Shown: piece after piece, positions 44,043-55,770 of the stretch
Layout of the letters: each line of letters starts with the position of its first letter
Position numbering within the stretch: the first letter of the stretch is position 1
Origin: Mytilus edulis
Taxonomy: Eukaryota > Mollusca > Bivalvia > Mytilida > Mytilidae
Direction: 5' to 3'
Length of the DNA stretch: 64,000 nucleotides
Assembly (NCBI RefSeq): GCF_963676685.1
Contig: NC_092346.1
Location: 77,143,821 to 77,207,820 of the forward strand
Notes under the pieces: generated by a model
What the model was told of the DNA's origin: nothing
Seen by the model: the letters and a program-made list of their open reading frames with translations, nothing else
Databases searched by the model: none
Position numbers and translations under genes: made by a program

Positions 44043-44314
44043 AGACGGTTTTGAACAATAATTAGAATAGTCTGTTGTTTTAAATAGAATCCTATATGTG
44101 CTGCTTTTTATGTAAAACAATGGAGTTATTGGGAAACGGATATTATAAGACATTGTGGATGAACGTACGTTAACATCACAGACCGTGACGTTTATCATAT
44201 TGACGTGCACTGTTAGGTGCTAATATTTTTCATTACTTCTTTTCATTCTATATTTTTTATATCTTTTTATTTTACTGATTGACTAACTGTCTATTTATTT
44301 CGAACTATTTACAT

Positions 44315-44320
44315 AATAAA
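44315..44320 (+). promoter_or_regulatory. IF2 poly(A) signal
   Basis: AATAAA lies 273 bp after the IF2 stop codon. Confidence 0.5.
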
Positions 44321-44394
44321 CTCTATTTTCGAAGCAAGTGTTAACTGTGAAAAATGTTGGCCTTTATAAGAAGAAAAAGGGTGGTTTTCAAAGA

Positions 44395-44600
44395 GTCACC
44401 TATGCCAAATTCAAAGACGTCATAGATATCAGGCTTCAAATGGTGTACCGCAGACGTGCATCGAAACAAAAGACTCACGACCAGCAGGATTATTTACGCT
44501 GGTATCAAAATAGTTAAAAAGGCCAAATAACGTTCGAATTTGAAGACCATTTGAAGACCATTGTCGAACAAATATATTGACAAATACAACTAAAAAACGA
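44395..44600 (+). repeat. Decayed family A copy
   Basis: The blocks GTACCGCAGACGTGCATCG, AAAAGACTCACGACC and AAAAAGGCCAAATAACG follow the family A order with many substitutions. It lies just past the IF2 3' end. Confidence 0.55.
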
Positions 44601-44882
44601 AATCAGACCTCCAGACAATTCAGACGTACGTTACTTTTTTTTGGGCCAAATATAAGTGCCTATTTCAAAGTTACCATGAATAGATTTCTGCGTATCAACC
44701 ATTAATATCTATTGAAATTGATTGAATTAATAAAAAATGAAAAAAATGAAAATAAAAAAATAACTACAAAACAGTAATACATTAGTTTGAAACTAATTTT
44801 CCTAAAGTACTTCGTCAGTCGCAAGTACATTCCGAAGCGCACATTTTGTAAATTAAAAGAAGATCAAATCTTGTGCACAGAC

Positions 44883-45055
44883 CAAATACAAAAAAGAAGA
44901 TGTGGTATGATTGCCAATGAGACAACTCTCCACAAGAGACCAAAATGGCACAGACATTTAAACAACTATAGGCCACCGTACGGCCTTCAACAATGAACAA
45001 AGCCCATACCGCATAGTCAGCTATAGTAGGCCCCGAAATGACAATGTAAAACAAT
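44883..45055 (-). repeat. Family B dispersed repeat
   Basis: The copy begins AAGATGTGGTATGATTGCCA, continues CACCGTACGGCCTTCAACAA and ends AGTAGGCCCCGAAATGAC. It is well kept and is the reverse complement of the copy at 33808-33998. Confidence 0.75.
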
Positions 45056-46149
45056 TAAAACCAGCATGCCAAGAAATTGCCTCCGTTGAAATTCTGCAAA
45101 CACCCCATAGAGCAAATTACATGGATGATTAATATTGACCATTTGGTATATGACCGTGTTCTAAGCGACACATACATGAAGGTCATAAATTAATTTCTTG
45201 AATGAAATCAAATCTTTAGCTACTAATGAATGCCGTAGGAGGTCGACCGGAATTTTTAGCGAGGATTTCTTGGCATGAAACTAACAGCTTTATTTATGTA
45301 CAAAACAAAAAATGGACAAAAAACAAATATGTTCCACATAATAAACGACAACCACTGAATTACAGTTCAGTTTGTTCAGTTTTCATTAAGATTACAAACG
45401 AAAGAGATTTTAGACTAGTTCAAACCTTAAATGACACAATTGACTATAGTTGCTTGAATAAATCGTGTCCAATGCAGAAATACATGGTATTGCATTGAAG
45501 ATGAAGAATCATAGTTGAACATACAGAATCATATATATATTATTTTGCGATTTGGATTATCTGAACGCTGCGATCAAACCCCAAAAAAACAGTTTAATAT
45601 GCAAATATTAACATCGAAAAGTTCAAAGGGAAATAATCCATACTCCTAACATAGCAATAGGAAGTACAGTCATCTCTCTAAGAACAACAATCATTTTTAT
45701 CAAATGTTTTAAGCCAAAATTTGAAAAAGGTCATGTATCCCAAAATTCACAGTTAGATATAATAATAGAAAAGCCAAGCATACATTAAGAAATTTGTATA
45801 AATGGCAAAATTGACCACTAATTATTATGAGATTAACAATCTATTTATATCATTTTGTTTGAGTAAACTGATGAAGATCATTCACATTTATTAGGATGGT
45901 TCAAACTAAAATTGAAGATGTATAAAGAAACTTCAACATAAGCTAAGAACATAATCCTACAATAGCACAGCACTTTGATAACTTATAAATACATACTGAG
46001 CTATCAACTCAAACGGTCTATTATGAATCGATAAAAACATACATTTCCTTGTGGTAAGTTTTGTAGAAGGAGAAAAAAACAGATTGAAAATAGCAGGACT
46101 TTAAATACTCTTTAGAAACTTCAATGCCAAGTCTTGAAATTTCAGGACA

Positions 46150-46735
46150 AACTCATCATAGATAGTTATCAAAGGTACCATGATTATAATTTAATACGCC
46201 AGACGCGCGTTTCGTCTACATAAGACTCATCAGTGACGCTCAGATCAAAATAGTTATTAAGCCAAACAAGTTCAAAGTTGAAGAGCATTAAGGACTCGAA
46301 ATTCCAAAAGGATGTGCCAAATACGGCCACGTTAATCTATTCCTGGGATAAGAAAATATTTAGATGTTTGAAAAATTTAAAGTTATGTCAACAGGAAATT
46401 TATTAAAATGACCATAAAATGCCAGGATTAAAATTTTGTACGTCAGACGCGCATTTTTGTCTTTAAACGACTCATCAGTATCTCTCCAATAAAAAAATTT
46501 AAAGGCCATTTACATAACGAAATATGAAGAGCACTGAGGACCCAAATCCCGAAAGGTTTTGCCAAATACAACTAAGGTAATATATTCCTTGGTAGACATT
46601 CCTCAGTGTTTTGAAAAATTCAATATTTTGCTTACAGTTATGACCATATCAATGATAATTCATGTTAACACAGAAGTACAAAAGTGCTAACTACTGACAT
46701 TTGCACACTAATTTAGTCAGAATTTATCTGCTTTT
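46150..46735 (+). repeat. Two tandem family A copies
   Basis: One unit starts about 46150 (ATACGCCAGACGCGCGTTTC) and a second, more decayed, about 46425 (TACGTCAGACGCGCATTTTT). They are head to tail. Confidence 0.7.
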
Positions 46736-47521
46736 TGATTTTGTCAGGAGATTAATTCATGCTTTAAGGAATGTCACGTTGTTTCCTTGGACTCAAATTA
46801 GATAACAGTGTTCCGATGGTCATAAACAATACCGAGATCACGATATTGTTGTAACGACTTTGCACTTGATGTGTTCAAATGATATATAATTTTAAAATTA
46901 GCATACATTCAGTTGAAAATAGCCCATTTCAAAGACAAATGACTTGTTTTTAACTTGTCTATTAGATTTCCTGAAGAAGTATGTCGTATAAACGTTATGT
47001 AATAAATGGTTTTGTCATTTGTAACTGCGTTGTACCAATTGCATCATTTTTTTTGTCAGTTACATAACTTTAATTAAATATATGCAAATAAAATACGTTT
47101 TTAATCACATATAAACATCCCTGCATGTTAATACCAATGATTTTCTACTGAAGGAGAAGATGACAGTAGCTGTATTTTGGCGAGACCTTTCGAAATTTTG
47201 GGTCCTCTTTGGTCTACAATTTCGTACATAATTTAGCTTTTTTTACATTTCGATTCGAGCGTTATAATAACTGATATACCTACTGTAGATGAAACGTGCG
47301 TCTGACGTACATAATCATTAGTTTGTATCTATGTCGAGTTTTTGTTTTAAAAACCTGAGTGCAATCTTCACAAAAAGCTATGAAGTTTTATAATGAAAAC
47401 ATCAAAGTTCATAAAAATCTGTCCTTCTTAAGGTGGTATTTCCATTCCGGAATTTAGGTTGCTCTGTTGTGTACCCTTCTTGTAGTCAATGTATCTTAAT
47501 AGTATGATTGGACAAATAAAG

Positions 47522-47945
47522 TATCAAATAAACTAATCATAGATACCAGGACTACATTTTGTACATACACCAGACGCGCGTTTCGTCTACAAAAGACTCA
47601 TCAGTGACGCTCGAATCCAACAAAGTTCAAAATGCCAAATAAAGTACGAAGTTGAAGAGCATTGAGGACCACAATTTCTAAAAGTTTTGCCAAATCCAGC
47701 TAAGGTAATATATGCCTGAGGTAGAAAAGCCTTAGTATTTCAAAAATTCTAAATTTTGTAAACAGTTAATTTATAAATATAACCATATCAATGATAATTC
47801 ATGACAGCACAAAAAGTGCTGACTACTGAGCTGGTGATACCCTCGGGGAAATAAATCTCCACCAGCAGTGGCATCGACCCAGTGGCTAAATTTTGTACAT
47901 ACGCCAGACGCGCGTTTCATCTACATACATACTTTAGGGATGAAT
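47522..47945 (+). repeat. Family A copy with a partial second copy
   Basis: A full unit from GATACCAGGACTACATTTTG to CACCAGCAGTGGCATC is followed by a fragment starting TACGCCAGACGCGCGTTTCA at about 47899. Confidence 0.75.
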
Positions 47946-48424
47946 AAGGTGAAGAAAAATATGAAATTATTTTTTTAATTTTGTATTCTTAGCATAAAGT
48001 GGCGTTAGCTTTTTAAAGATAGAAACAAGGTAAACGGTCATGATTCATATCCAAATTCATTTCTGAATAGTATAATGAAAGTACTTCAGTTAACTGGGTA
48101 TGTAGAATTTTGGGCAGTGTTAGAAAGTGGTGAAAATTCTAAAAAGGCTGTCATTATCCCTTATGGGTCAGGACATACTACCGTGCCACCTAAAGGTAAC
48201 AACTATTTAAACAAGTACCAAGTTTTTTTTCAGTTTCAGCAAATCAAAATATCACGGCTTTTTAGGCAAAGATTCGGGACACAAAAGGTGTGGAATATTT
48301 ATTGATGATTGAATCAAAATATAGGAAATTTGAACAGGTCAATACCGACAGAGCAATACCGATTTATTACAAAGACATTTTTACACAACATCATATAAAA
48401 TAGACTAAGAAAAGGTGCCTTGAT

Positions 48425-49000
48425 ATCAGGTAAAAGAGAGACGAAAGATACAAAAGGGACATTCCGACTATTAAGACGAAAACAAACTTACAGTGCCATG
48501 GCAAAAAAAAAAAAAAACAAACACAAAAATATCAAAAGACAAACAACAGTAAACGCATAACAAAATAGATAACTGTAGACTTATACTAGTATAAGCTATT
48601 TTATAAAGAAATTAATATGAGATCTCTTATAAATTATATGCAGTATCGTATAAACTAAATCATATATCTAATAATCTATTTGAGATCTCTTTATATATGA
48701 TATCTTGATTTTAGAATAAATAGTAAAACTGATTCCCGTCCATTCGATACAGAGTACGTGATTGTAGTTATGACAATTGGATCATATAGTCCGTTGTCAT
48801 CTGTGAAAACTGTCATTCCATTATATTCAACCAACTCTTGATGATGTCTGTTTATGGAGAGATTATTTCAACGCTACAACTTGGAAATTCACTTGGAACT
48901 TTTGTTTTGCAGCTTCCTATTAAACAGCAACCCTCAACCAGGGTACTCAAGATGGGAAATGTAAGCTCTGGAATATTGTATGAATTAATATCTATATAAA
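48425..49000 (-). mobile_element. Decayed family E retroelement copy
   Basis: The 3' signature (GAGACGAAAGATACAAAAGG, AACTTACAGTGCCATGGC) lies at 48430-48545, and a decayed piece of the RT coding end at 48740-48995 aligns with 8023-8260. Between them (about 48575-48720) is AT-rich sequence absent from the other copies, perhaps a secondary insertion. Confidence 0.65.
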
Positions 49001-49354
49001 GGTAACATCTTTATCATTTAATTCAACAAAACCGATTTAATCAGTAGAAACGAAATATCAACTGTTTTCCGAACAAAATCTCAAACCAAATCTTGTACAG
49101 CAAAGTGTAGTAATTATGCTTAAATCGGTGCCACTGGCCGTCTTAAGCTTGCAGTTTGGTGAAAGTTTGGTTTTATTTTGCTACGTGTTGGAAGCCTTTA
49201 TATGACTTTGAAATGAAAAACAGCGACAAAAGCGCTTTTCTTTTGCCCAATGTGTTTAATTACAGTGCAATTTATGTTTTATGTCATGGATTGATACCAC
49301 ATATCCTGTCTTTTAGAATTTTTTTGTACTTGTTTTGCTTTATAAATATTTTGA

Positions 49355-50160
49355 ACTGAGCGTCACTGATGAGTCTTAATTAAGAAGAAAGGCGCGTCTG
49401 GGGTATTGAATTATGAGCATGGTACCTTTGATAACTATTTACACCACTGGGTCGATGCCACTGCTTGTGTACGTTTCGTTCCCAAGGGTATCACCAGCCC
49501 AGTAGTTAACACTTCGGTGCTGACATGAATATCAATTATTTGGTCATTTTTATAAATTTCCTGTCTACAAAAATATGAATTTTCGAAATACTAAGGATTT
49601 GCTTATAGCAGGCATAGATTACATTAGCCTTATTTGGCACAACATTTTGGAATTTTGGATCCTCAAAGCTCTTTAACTTTGTTTAAAATATTTTTGCTAT
49701 ATAATTTTTTTGAGCTGAGCGTCACCGATGAGTCTTTTTTTTTAAACGAAACGCACGTCTAGTGTACAAAAGTATAAGCCTGGTACCTTTGAAAACTATT
49801 TACACTACTGGGACGATGCCACTGGGACTAATTGAATATCAATTATGTGGTCATTTTAATAAATTTCCTGTCCTATAAAGTATGAATTTTTCGAAATACT
49901 AAGGATTTTAGACGTATTTACCACAACATTTGGAATTTTGTATCCTCAAATAGTTATCAAAGGTACCAGGATTATAATTTAGTACGCCAGACGCGCGTTT
50001 CGTCTACATAAGACTCATCAGTGACGCTCAATGCTCATCAACTTTGTACTTATTTGGCTTTATAACTTTTTTGAGCTGAGCGTCACTGATGAGTCTTATG
50101 AAGACAAAACGGGTATTAAATTATAAGCATGGAACCTTTGATAACTATTCTATACTATAG
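49355..50160. repeat. Cluster of family A copies in alternating orientation
   Basis: Minus-strand units lie at about 49355-49695 and 49700-49945, a + fragment at 49947-50035 and a minus fragment at 50040-50155. The last two form a hairpin: AAGACTCATCAGTGACGCTC and its complement are separated by about 50 bp. Confidence 0.75.
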
Positions 50161-51104
50161 CAATGTACTAGATGAGTTAATCAAACTTGTTGAAAAGTCT
50201 TGTTTCTTGACATACAATAGACCATTTTCATAATACCAACTTTTGACACCGATTCTACAGGTTACCTATTCTATGGTAGTTCATTCTGGTGTTCGGTCAA
50301 TTTCAAGCAACCAAAAAACGTAAAATCAAATATATGATCGGTACAATTTAGGGGGAATTTCCTATTTTCCTAGGAATAAGTCAGATATAAAAAGCATTTA
50401 AACAGTTAATCTTCTCTCCAAATTGTATCATTTAAGATTTTGAATTTACTTATTGACGTTGCTCTTGCCTGATCGAGTACCAGGATACTCTACCACAGAG
50501 AACGTTACCTTTTGAATAATATTTATCCCGGAGTCAAAAGTCGGTTACATGAAAATGTACTATTACATAACCATAACCATAACCGTATTGTCATTAACTA
50601 GACAGTTGAAACGAAAGGTGCACTCGGAACGCTAGAATGACATATATTTGATAATAACAATATTACATTAAGAATTATAAATACCATCATTAAAAAGATA
50701 AATTACTACTTGTTATTTTTGAGGTTGTTGGTGATTAAAAATAGTAACTTAGTTTGCACTAAGTAAGGATGCAACGTGACTGTTCTCGTTATAGTCCATA
50801 CCTGAAATCAATGCATAGTTGATGTGTTCACAAGAATTATTTTTTATAGACTGTGTTAACAAAATATATGAAATAACTGCTTCTCATCTAGGCAATAATT
50901 CCAACGTTTAATTGTGTAAGTACAATTATTATATACTATATATACACAAAACTTAAAATTGACTTCTTTTGAAAAAGGATGTAAATAAACTCGTTATTAG
51001 AACACAAAGCAATTGGCTAGTTATTTTAGAAAAAAATAAAATAACACGTTATAAATTAGGTTCAAATTATGTTAAGCTCCAGATAACCTCTGCATCATTA
51101 ATAA

Positions 51105-51250
51105 AATTAACGGTACCAATTTTCTTGCACCAGATGCGCATTTCGACAGTGATGCTCGTAGCCAAAATATTTTGAACTCCAAAGCTTATATAAAAGATGA
51201 AGAGCTATAATCCAAAAGGTCCAAAAAGTATAGCAAAATCCGTGAAAGGT
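51105..51250 (+). repeat. Weak family A fragment
   Basis: Only the blocks CACCAGATGCGCATTTCGA, CAGTGATGCTCGTAGCC and GATGAAGAGC recall family A. Confidence 0.4.
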
Positions 51251-51731
51251 ACCGTTCAAAATATCTGAAAATGAGATAGAATCAACAGACATAATGATGT
51301 CGTTTTAAAGACAGAATATAACAATTAGAATATTATGTTTGAGTGGATATAGAACCAACTGTTTAATTCTGTCATGTTGATTTTAACGAATGGATGTACT
51401 TATGTCTTTCTAATGATACAAGCATAAATAAACAGCAAACGAACATCACTGTTTTTGCTATTCTCCATTATAAATGCCACTTGTAAAGCGACACTAATAA
51501 CTGTTCTTGGCAGAGGCGATTTAATTTCTGAAATGTATGACCCTCAGACAGAATCATTGATTCTCATTTTGCCAATTGTCAATGTCCCCCTCTTTCTGAA
51601 ACATTGAGGGAAAAATATTTTGAAACGTCAAAAGATTGATACGAAAACGAATTCGTTCGAAACTTAGGTTGTTCAGAATCTTTACTAGGTTTCTTAAGTG
51701 GTACAATTTTCAGGTGTTATGAGGGTAATTC

Positions 51732-52005
51732 GTGCTTTGTAGTTTATTATTCTTATTAACATAAAACACAGTTATTCAACACTTACTGTTCTATCGTAAA
51801 TAATACTTACACAACGAAATTTTTTGTAACATCTTTGTTTTTGACACACTAAAATGATGTATATTCAGACGTGCTTTGTAGTTTATTATTCTTATTAACA
51901 TAAAAACAGTTATTCAACACTTACTGTTCTATCGTAAATAATACTTACACAACGAGATTTTTTGTAACATCTTTGTTTTTGACACACTAAAATGATGTAT
52001 ATTTG
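51732..52005 (+). repeat. 139-bp tandem duplication
   Basis: Two copies start at GTGCTTTGTAGTTTATTATT (51732 and 51871). They differ by a one- or two-base indel and one or two substitutions, so the duplication is recent. It is non-coding. Confidence 0.9.
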
Positions 52006-52214
52006 ACAAATAGCGTTAAACATGAAGTTAGGTACAAAAACTAAGACAAATTATGTGTTTAACACTGTCATGTAAAGAAAGGTCGTAAAGTAGAAGTGTG
52101 TTAAACCTACATAATGTCACCTCAATTTTTGTTCAGTATGAAGGTTTCTTTATTCTTTATAGGTCGTTTTGTTTTCTTAATACGATGTTTTGTATTCTTT
52201 ATTCTATGTTTCTA

Positions 52215-52650
52215 ATAATGGAATGAAAAAAGAAGCAAAAACAACCAACCCAAAAGGACAATTAAACTCATCAGTCGTAAAAAACTGATAATGAAAGGTA
52301 AAAAAAAAAAAAACAACGAAAAGACAAATAACAGTTCACAAAACTAAAGACTGAGCAGAACGAACAAAACCCGGGGTAATTTTAGGTGCTCTTGAAGGTA
52401 AAGCAAATTCTGCTCTACATGGCACCCCGTCGGCTTGCTCATCCTACACTTAATGTGGCAAATATCGTGTTGCTCATGAAAATACTTACCCGGTAGTAAG
52501 TATAATACGATAGGTTGCATTCGATGAAAAATGACTGGCTTGTGGTAACAGATATTCAATAACAGTCAGTCAGCTCGAGATGGCGTCCACAAACTTTTAG
52601 AAGAGAAAATTTTAGCTCCAATATTTGGAAATCTCGGTTCTACTCCTTTC
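52215..52650 (-). mobile_element. Decayed family E retroelement 3' part
   Basis: This segment aligns with 7735-8200: the GGACAATTAAACTCATCAGT tail, a poly-A linker, CGGGGTAATTTTAGGTGCTC, CTGCTCTACATGGCACCCCG, and ends in the decayed RT C-terminus (GAGATGGCGTCCACAAACTT). Confidence 0.65.
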
Positions 52651-52849
52651 CAATGCACCAGGACCATAACTCTAGAACGAATTAAAAATCATCAATATTG
52701 AACTTGACCACCATTTTGACATCAAAGTCAACATATCAAAATTAAAAAAAAACATTCATTCATCAATAGTTGTACGAAAATATGTAAAATAACAAAAATA
52801 CCGAACACAAAGGAAACTTCAAAACGGAAAGTCATTATTCACAAATGGC

Positions 52850-52925
52850 AATATCAATATAGCTAGCTAAACCTCTCACTTGTATGACAGTCATATAGAA
52901 TTCCTTTATATTGACAGCAATATGT
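52850..52925 (-). repeat. Family F fragment
   Basis: TAGCTAGCTAAACCTCTCAC followed by TTGTATGACAGTCATATAG is the reverse complement of the start of the copy at 26660. Confidence 0.55.
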
Positions 52926-53754
52926 GCGAAAAAAAATAGACATAATCATAGGTAAAAATGTCAAAAACTGGTGTACAGCAGTCAACATAGTGTAAGGGTC
53001 TCGAAATCGCACAATAGTGTTGAAAGTTCAGTATAAAATCAATCAATCAATGAGTTAACATTGTGTTATAATCTTAATTATAATATCTTAAAAAACAAAT
53101 AATTATATCAACAAAGAAAAATAAAATGACTTTCTTGGCGCGCTCCGGTTATCAATTAACTGGGTCAGATTAGGTGTACGTTCGTCTGTACGCCCACTTG
53201 TCATAGCGTACGTGTTATAGCCATTTCAACTGTGTGGTCGTCAGAGTTTTTTAACGCTTCAATCAAATAACACGAATAGCTAGCAGAGGACTAAACCTTG
53301 TGTGTTGATTTGAATACTGAATATTTTTTTCTTCTCGTGCACCTGCATGTACTTTACTCTTTTATTCTATTTAAATCCTGTCTGGGAGGCCTCTGACACA
53401 CTAAGTGAGCGTAACATCACTGTTATCGAAAGCCGATGACAAGCAAGTTAAAGGTGTTTATTTTAGTATCATTACCAACATAAGTATTGCGGTTGTTCAC
53501 GCTGTTATGAAAATTATTATATAAACACTCTATATTCACATATTACCATCTTAATAGTAAATTGATTTTAGAAGTTTTAAGTAACCGACACTGATACGTT
53601 CAACATTGAGGAGATGCATGGACCTGAATTATATAATTGCGAGCAGTCGCTTGATTACCTGGACGTGTCATCTCACATTACCTTTAGCAATAATTTCTTT
53701 AGCCATGCTGATGATTAAACTAGGAAAAGACCGATTAAGCAAATGAACTATTAT

Positions 53755-53905
53755 TACATAAATAATTACCAAAGTTACCAGGTCTACATTAGACTCACCA
53801 ATGACGCCAGCTTCAAATAGTTAGAAAGCCAACCAAGGACACAGTTGAAGAGCAAATTGATGATCCAAGATTCCAAAAAGTTGAGCCAAATATTACATAA
53901 ATAAA
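53755..53905 (+). repeat. Decayed family A fragment
   Basis: TACCAGGTCTACATTAGACT, CACCAATGACGCCAGC and GTTGAAGAGCAAATTGATGA match the middle of the family A unit. It abuts a family C copy. Confidence 0.55.
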
Positions 53906-54290
53906 GGCTACATTAGTATACTGCTGTTCGAAATTCATAAATCGATTGAGAAAAAATAAATCCGGGTTACAAAATAAAACTGAGGGAAACGCATCAAATA
54001 AAAGAGAATTACGACACAACAGAAACACAACATTAAAATGTAACACACACAGAAACGAACTATAATATAACAATGACCATTTTCCTGACTTGGTACAGGA
54101 CATTTTAAGAAAACAATGGTGGGTTGAACCTGGTTTTGTGGCTTGCCAAACCTCCCACTTTAATGACAATGTTAAATATAACATTAAAACGACAACATTT
54201 CATGACAGGACTACAATACAAATGAATGGAAGAAAATAGGGGACAGAGAAACATAAAAGTGTATTCATTCTCTATTATAATTTCTTGTTT
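53906..54290 (+). repeat. Family C dispersed repeat
   Basis: This is the best copy in the window. It reads AATCGATTGAGAAAAAATAA, TCCGGGTTACAAAATAAAAC, CTTGGTACAGGACATTTTAA, GGTGGGTTGAACCTGGTTTT and CATGACAGGACTACAATACA. Confidence 0.75.
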
Positions 54291-54569
54291 CATAAATTAA
54301 GCGAAAAAAACAGTTTACAAATGGGAGACCATATATAGAATAGATCATAAGTCGGACGACTTCTACTTTTGTCCCTTAACAAGTTTACTTTAAACGTTTA
54401 CCGATAGGTTACACAACCATGTTTGATATAATTATTTTCCCTAGAATCCAGGAAACTGTGTATGCTTTTATCATTAATTTTCCTGGAAAAAAAAACGGAC
54501 ACTTGGCAAGTAGTTTCTGAATTACCCCTACGTTAGTCTCTGCTTGTTTTTGTACTTTGTAAAATTGAG

Positions 54570-54715
54570 AATGGAAATGGGTAATGTGTCAAAGAGACAA
54601 TAACTCAAGGCCACAAATGGATCTTCAATGCATTGAGAAACTTCCACACCCAGAGGAGTCCTTCAGCTAACCCTAAACAAATATGTATACTAGTTCTGTG
54701 ATAATGGACGTCATA
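54570..54715 (-). repeat. Family D retroelement 3'-end fragment
   Basis: The + strand reads AAAATTGAGAATGGAAATGG, GTAATGTGTCAAAGAGAC, then CCCAGAGGAGTCCTTCAGC. In element orientation (minus strand) this is the last 145 bp. Confidence 0.65.
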
Positions 54716-55504
54716 CTTAACTGCGAGTAGTTTATATGTATCACGGGAGAAACCATCAAGCTGTCTACATGTGAAGAATTTATGTACTTTCCATTTAAAA
54801 TCGAAGAAGTTTCTTATCTATGAGAATAAAACGTTAATATTTTTTATTTGAGTTTTTTCATGCATTATAACCACAATTGCTTACATCCACTTTACAGCGA
54901 GAATTCGTTGAATGGGACGTTTTTAATTATTTTGAAATAGCTCAACCATATCGTAAATAACTAATTCTAATGATCTTAAGGAAATGTATTTGTTGAGCAA
55001 TATAATGATTTGAAATGAATTAAAATAAATTGAAAAATGGTTTTGGTTTTTGTCTGACAATCTTAATTGGATATTCAGTTATCTTTTTTAAATAAGGTTA
55101 ATACCTTTTTTGCCGATCAATCTTAATTTTGGTTACCAGTGTTGACAATGTGAAACAATATAAAATGTCAGTTAACAACTTATCATAATCAAAAATCATA
55201 ACTTATGGACGGCGAAAGTGAAAATCATATAGATCGAGCCGAAACTCCATTTTTCCATCAGTATCACTATATTAAAAATACAAAAAGTATGGGCAAAGCG
55301 GTTCATAAGACTTTCCAAATTACATCTAAATTAATAATATTAATGAAATATGTGTTTATATCACTTTTAACCTTTTAACTAAATAATTTGTACACGTGTT
55401 AATTATGATGTTCCATTTTTATGTCCTTAATTTATAGCTGGAACAAAATAAATGAGATAATATGCATATTGTCTAAAATTTATAGCTTGCCATATGGATT
55501 TATT

Positions 55505-55592
55505 TTTACTGTTTGAAGGCCGTACGGTGACCAATCGCTGTTTGCAACTATGGTTGATAGTTGTCTTATTAACAATCATACCACATCTCCAT
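55505..55592 (+). repeat. Family B fragment
   Basis: TGAAGGCCGTACGGTGACC and AACAATCATACCACATCTCC are the last third of family B, 110 bp before the acetyltransferase start codon. Confidence 0.6.
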
Positions 55593-55704
55593 ATCTGTGC
55601 ATATTGTCAAAAATTTCTATGTAACAATAGAAATCGTTATTATTTATACTATTTGATTTTTATAATATAAACATTAGTTTAACATTGTATGAAATTACAA
55701 AAAA

Positions 55705-55770
55705 ATGGAAAATTATACAATCAGTCGAATGTTACCAGGAGACTGTACAGATATCCTTTCAGCAATAAAG
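55705..55770 (+). CDS. SSAT-like exon 1
   Basis: The ATG follows an A-run, and the 22-codon exon ends in phase 0 at GTATGT. The TISRMLPGDCTDIL strand-turn-helix is the family N-terminus. Confidence 0.7.

Larger units (their letters stand above)
44340..55704. other. 11-kb gene-free region made of dispersed repeats
   Basis: No exon with family similarity was found. The region is a mosaic of families A, B, C, D, E and F, listed separately, with AT-rich spacers (notably 45060-46150, 50160-51730, 52930-53750, 54720-55500) in which nothing is recognised. The spacer 53120-53420 is slightly GC-richer but has no clear coding frame. Confidence 0.5.

Noticed and set aside
45226-45498. 90-codon open frame as a gene
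   Set aside because: It begins MNAVGGRPEFLARISW, with no family similarity, no splice context and no neighbouring exons. Chance length is possible in this base composition.
48075-48305. 76-codon open frame as a gene
   Set aside because: It lies between repeat copies and has no recognised motif or splice sites.
53813-54184. 123-codon minus-strand open frame
   Set aside because: It is created by the family A and C repeats; equivalent frames appear in other copies of the same repeats.
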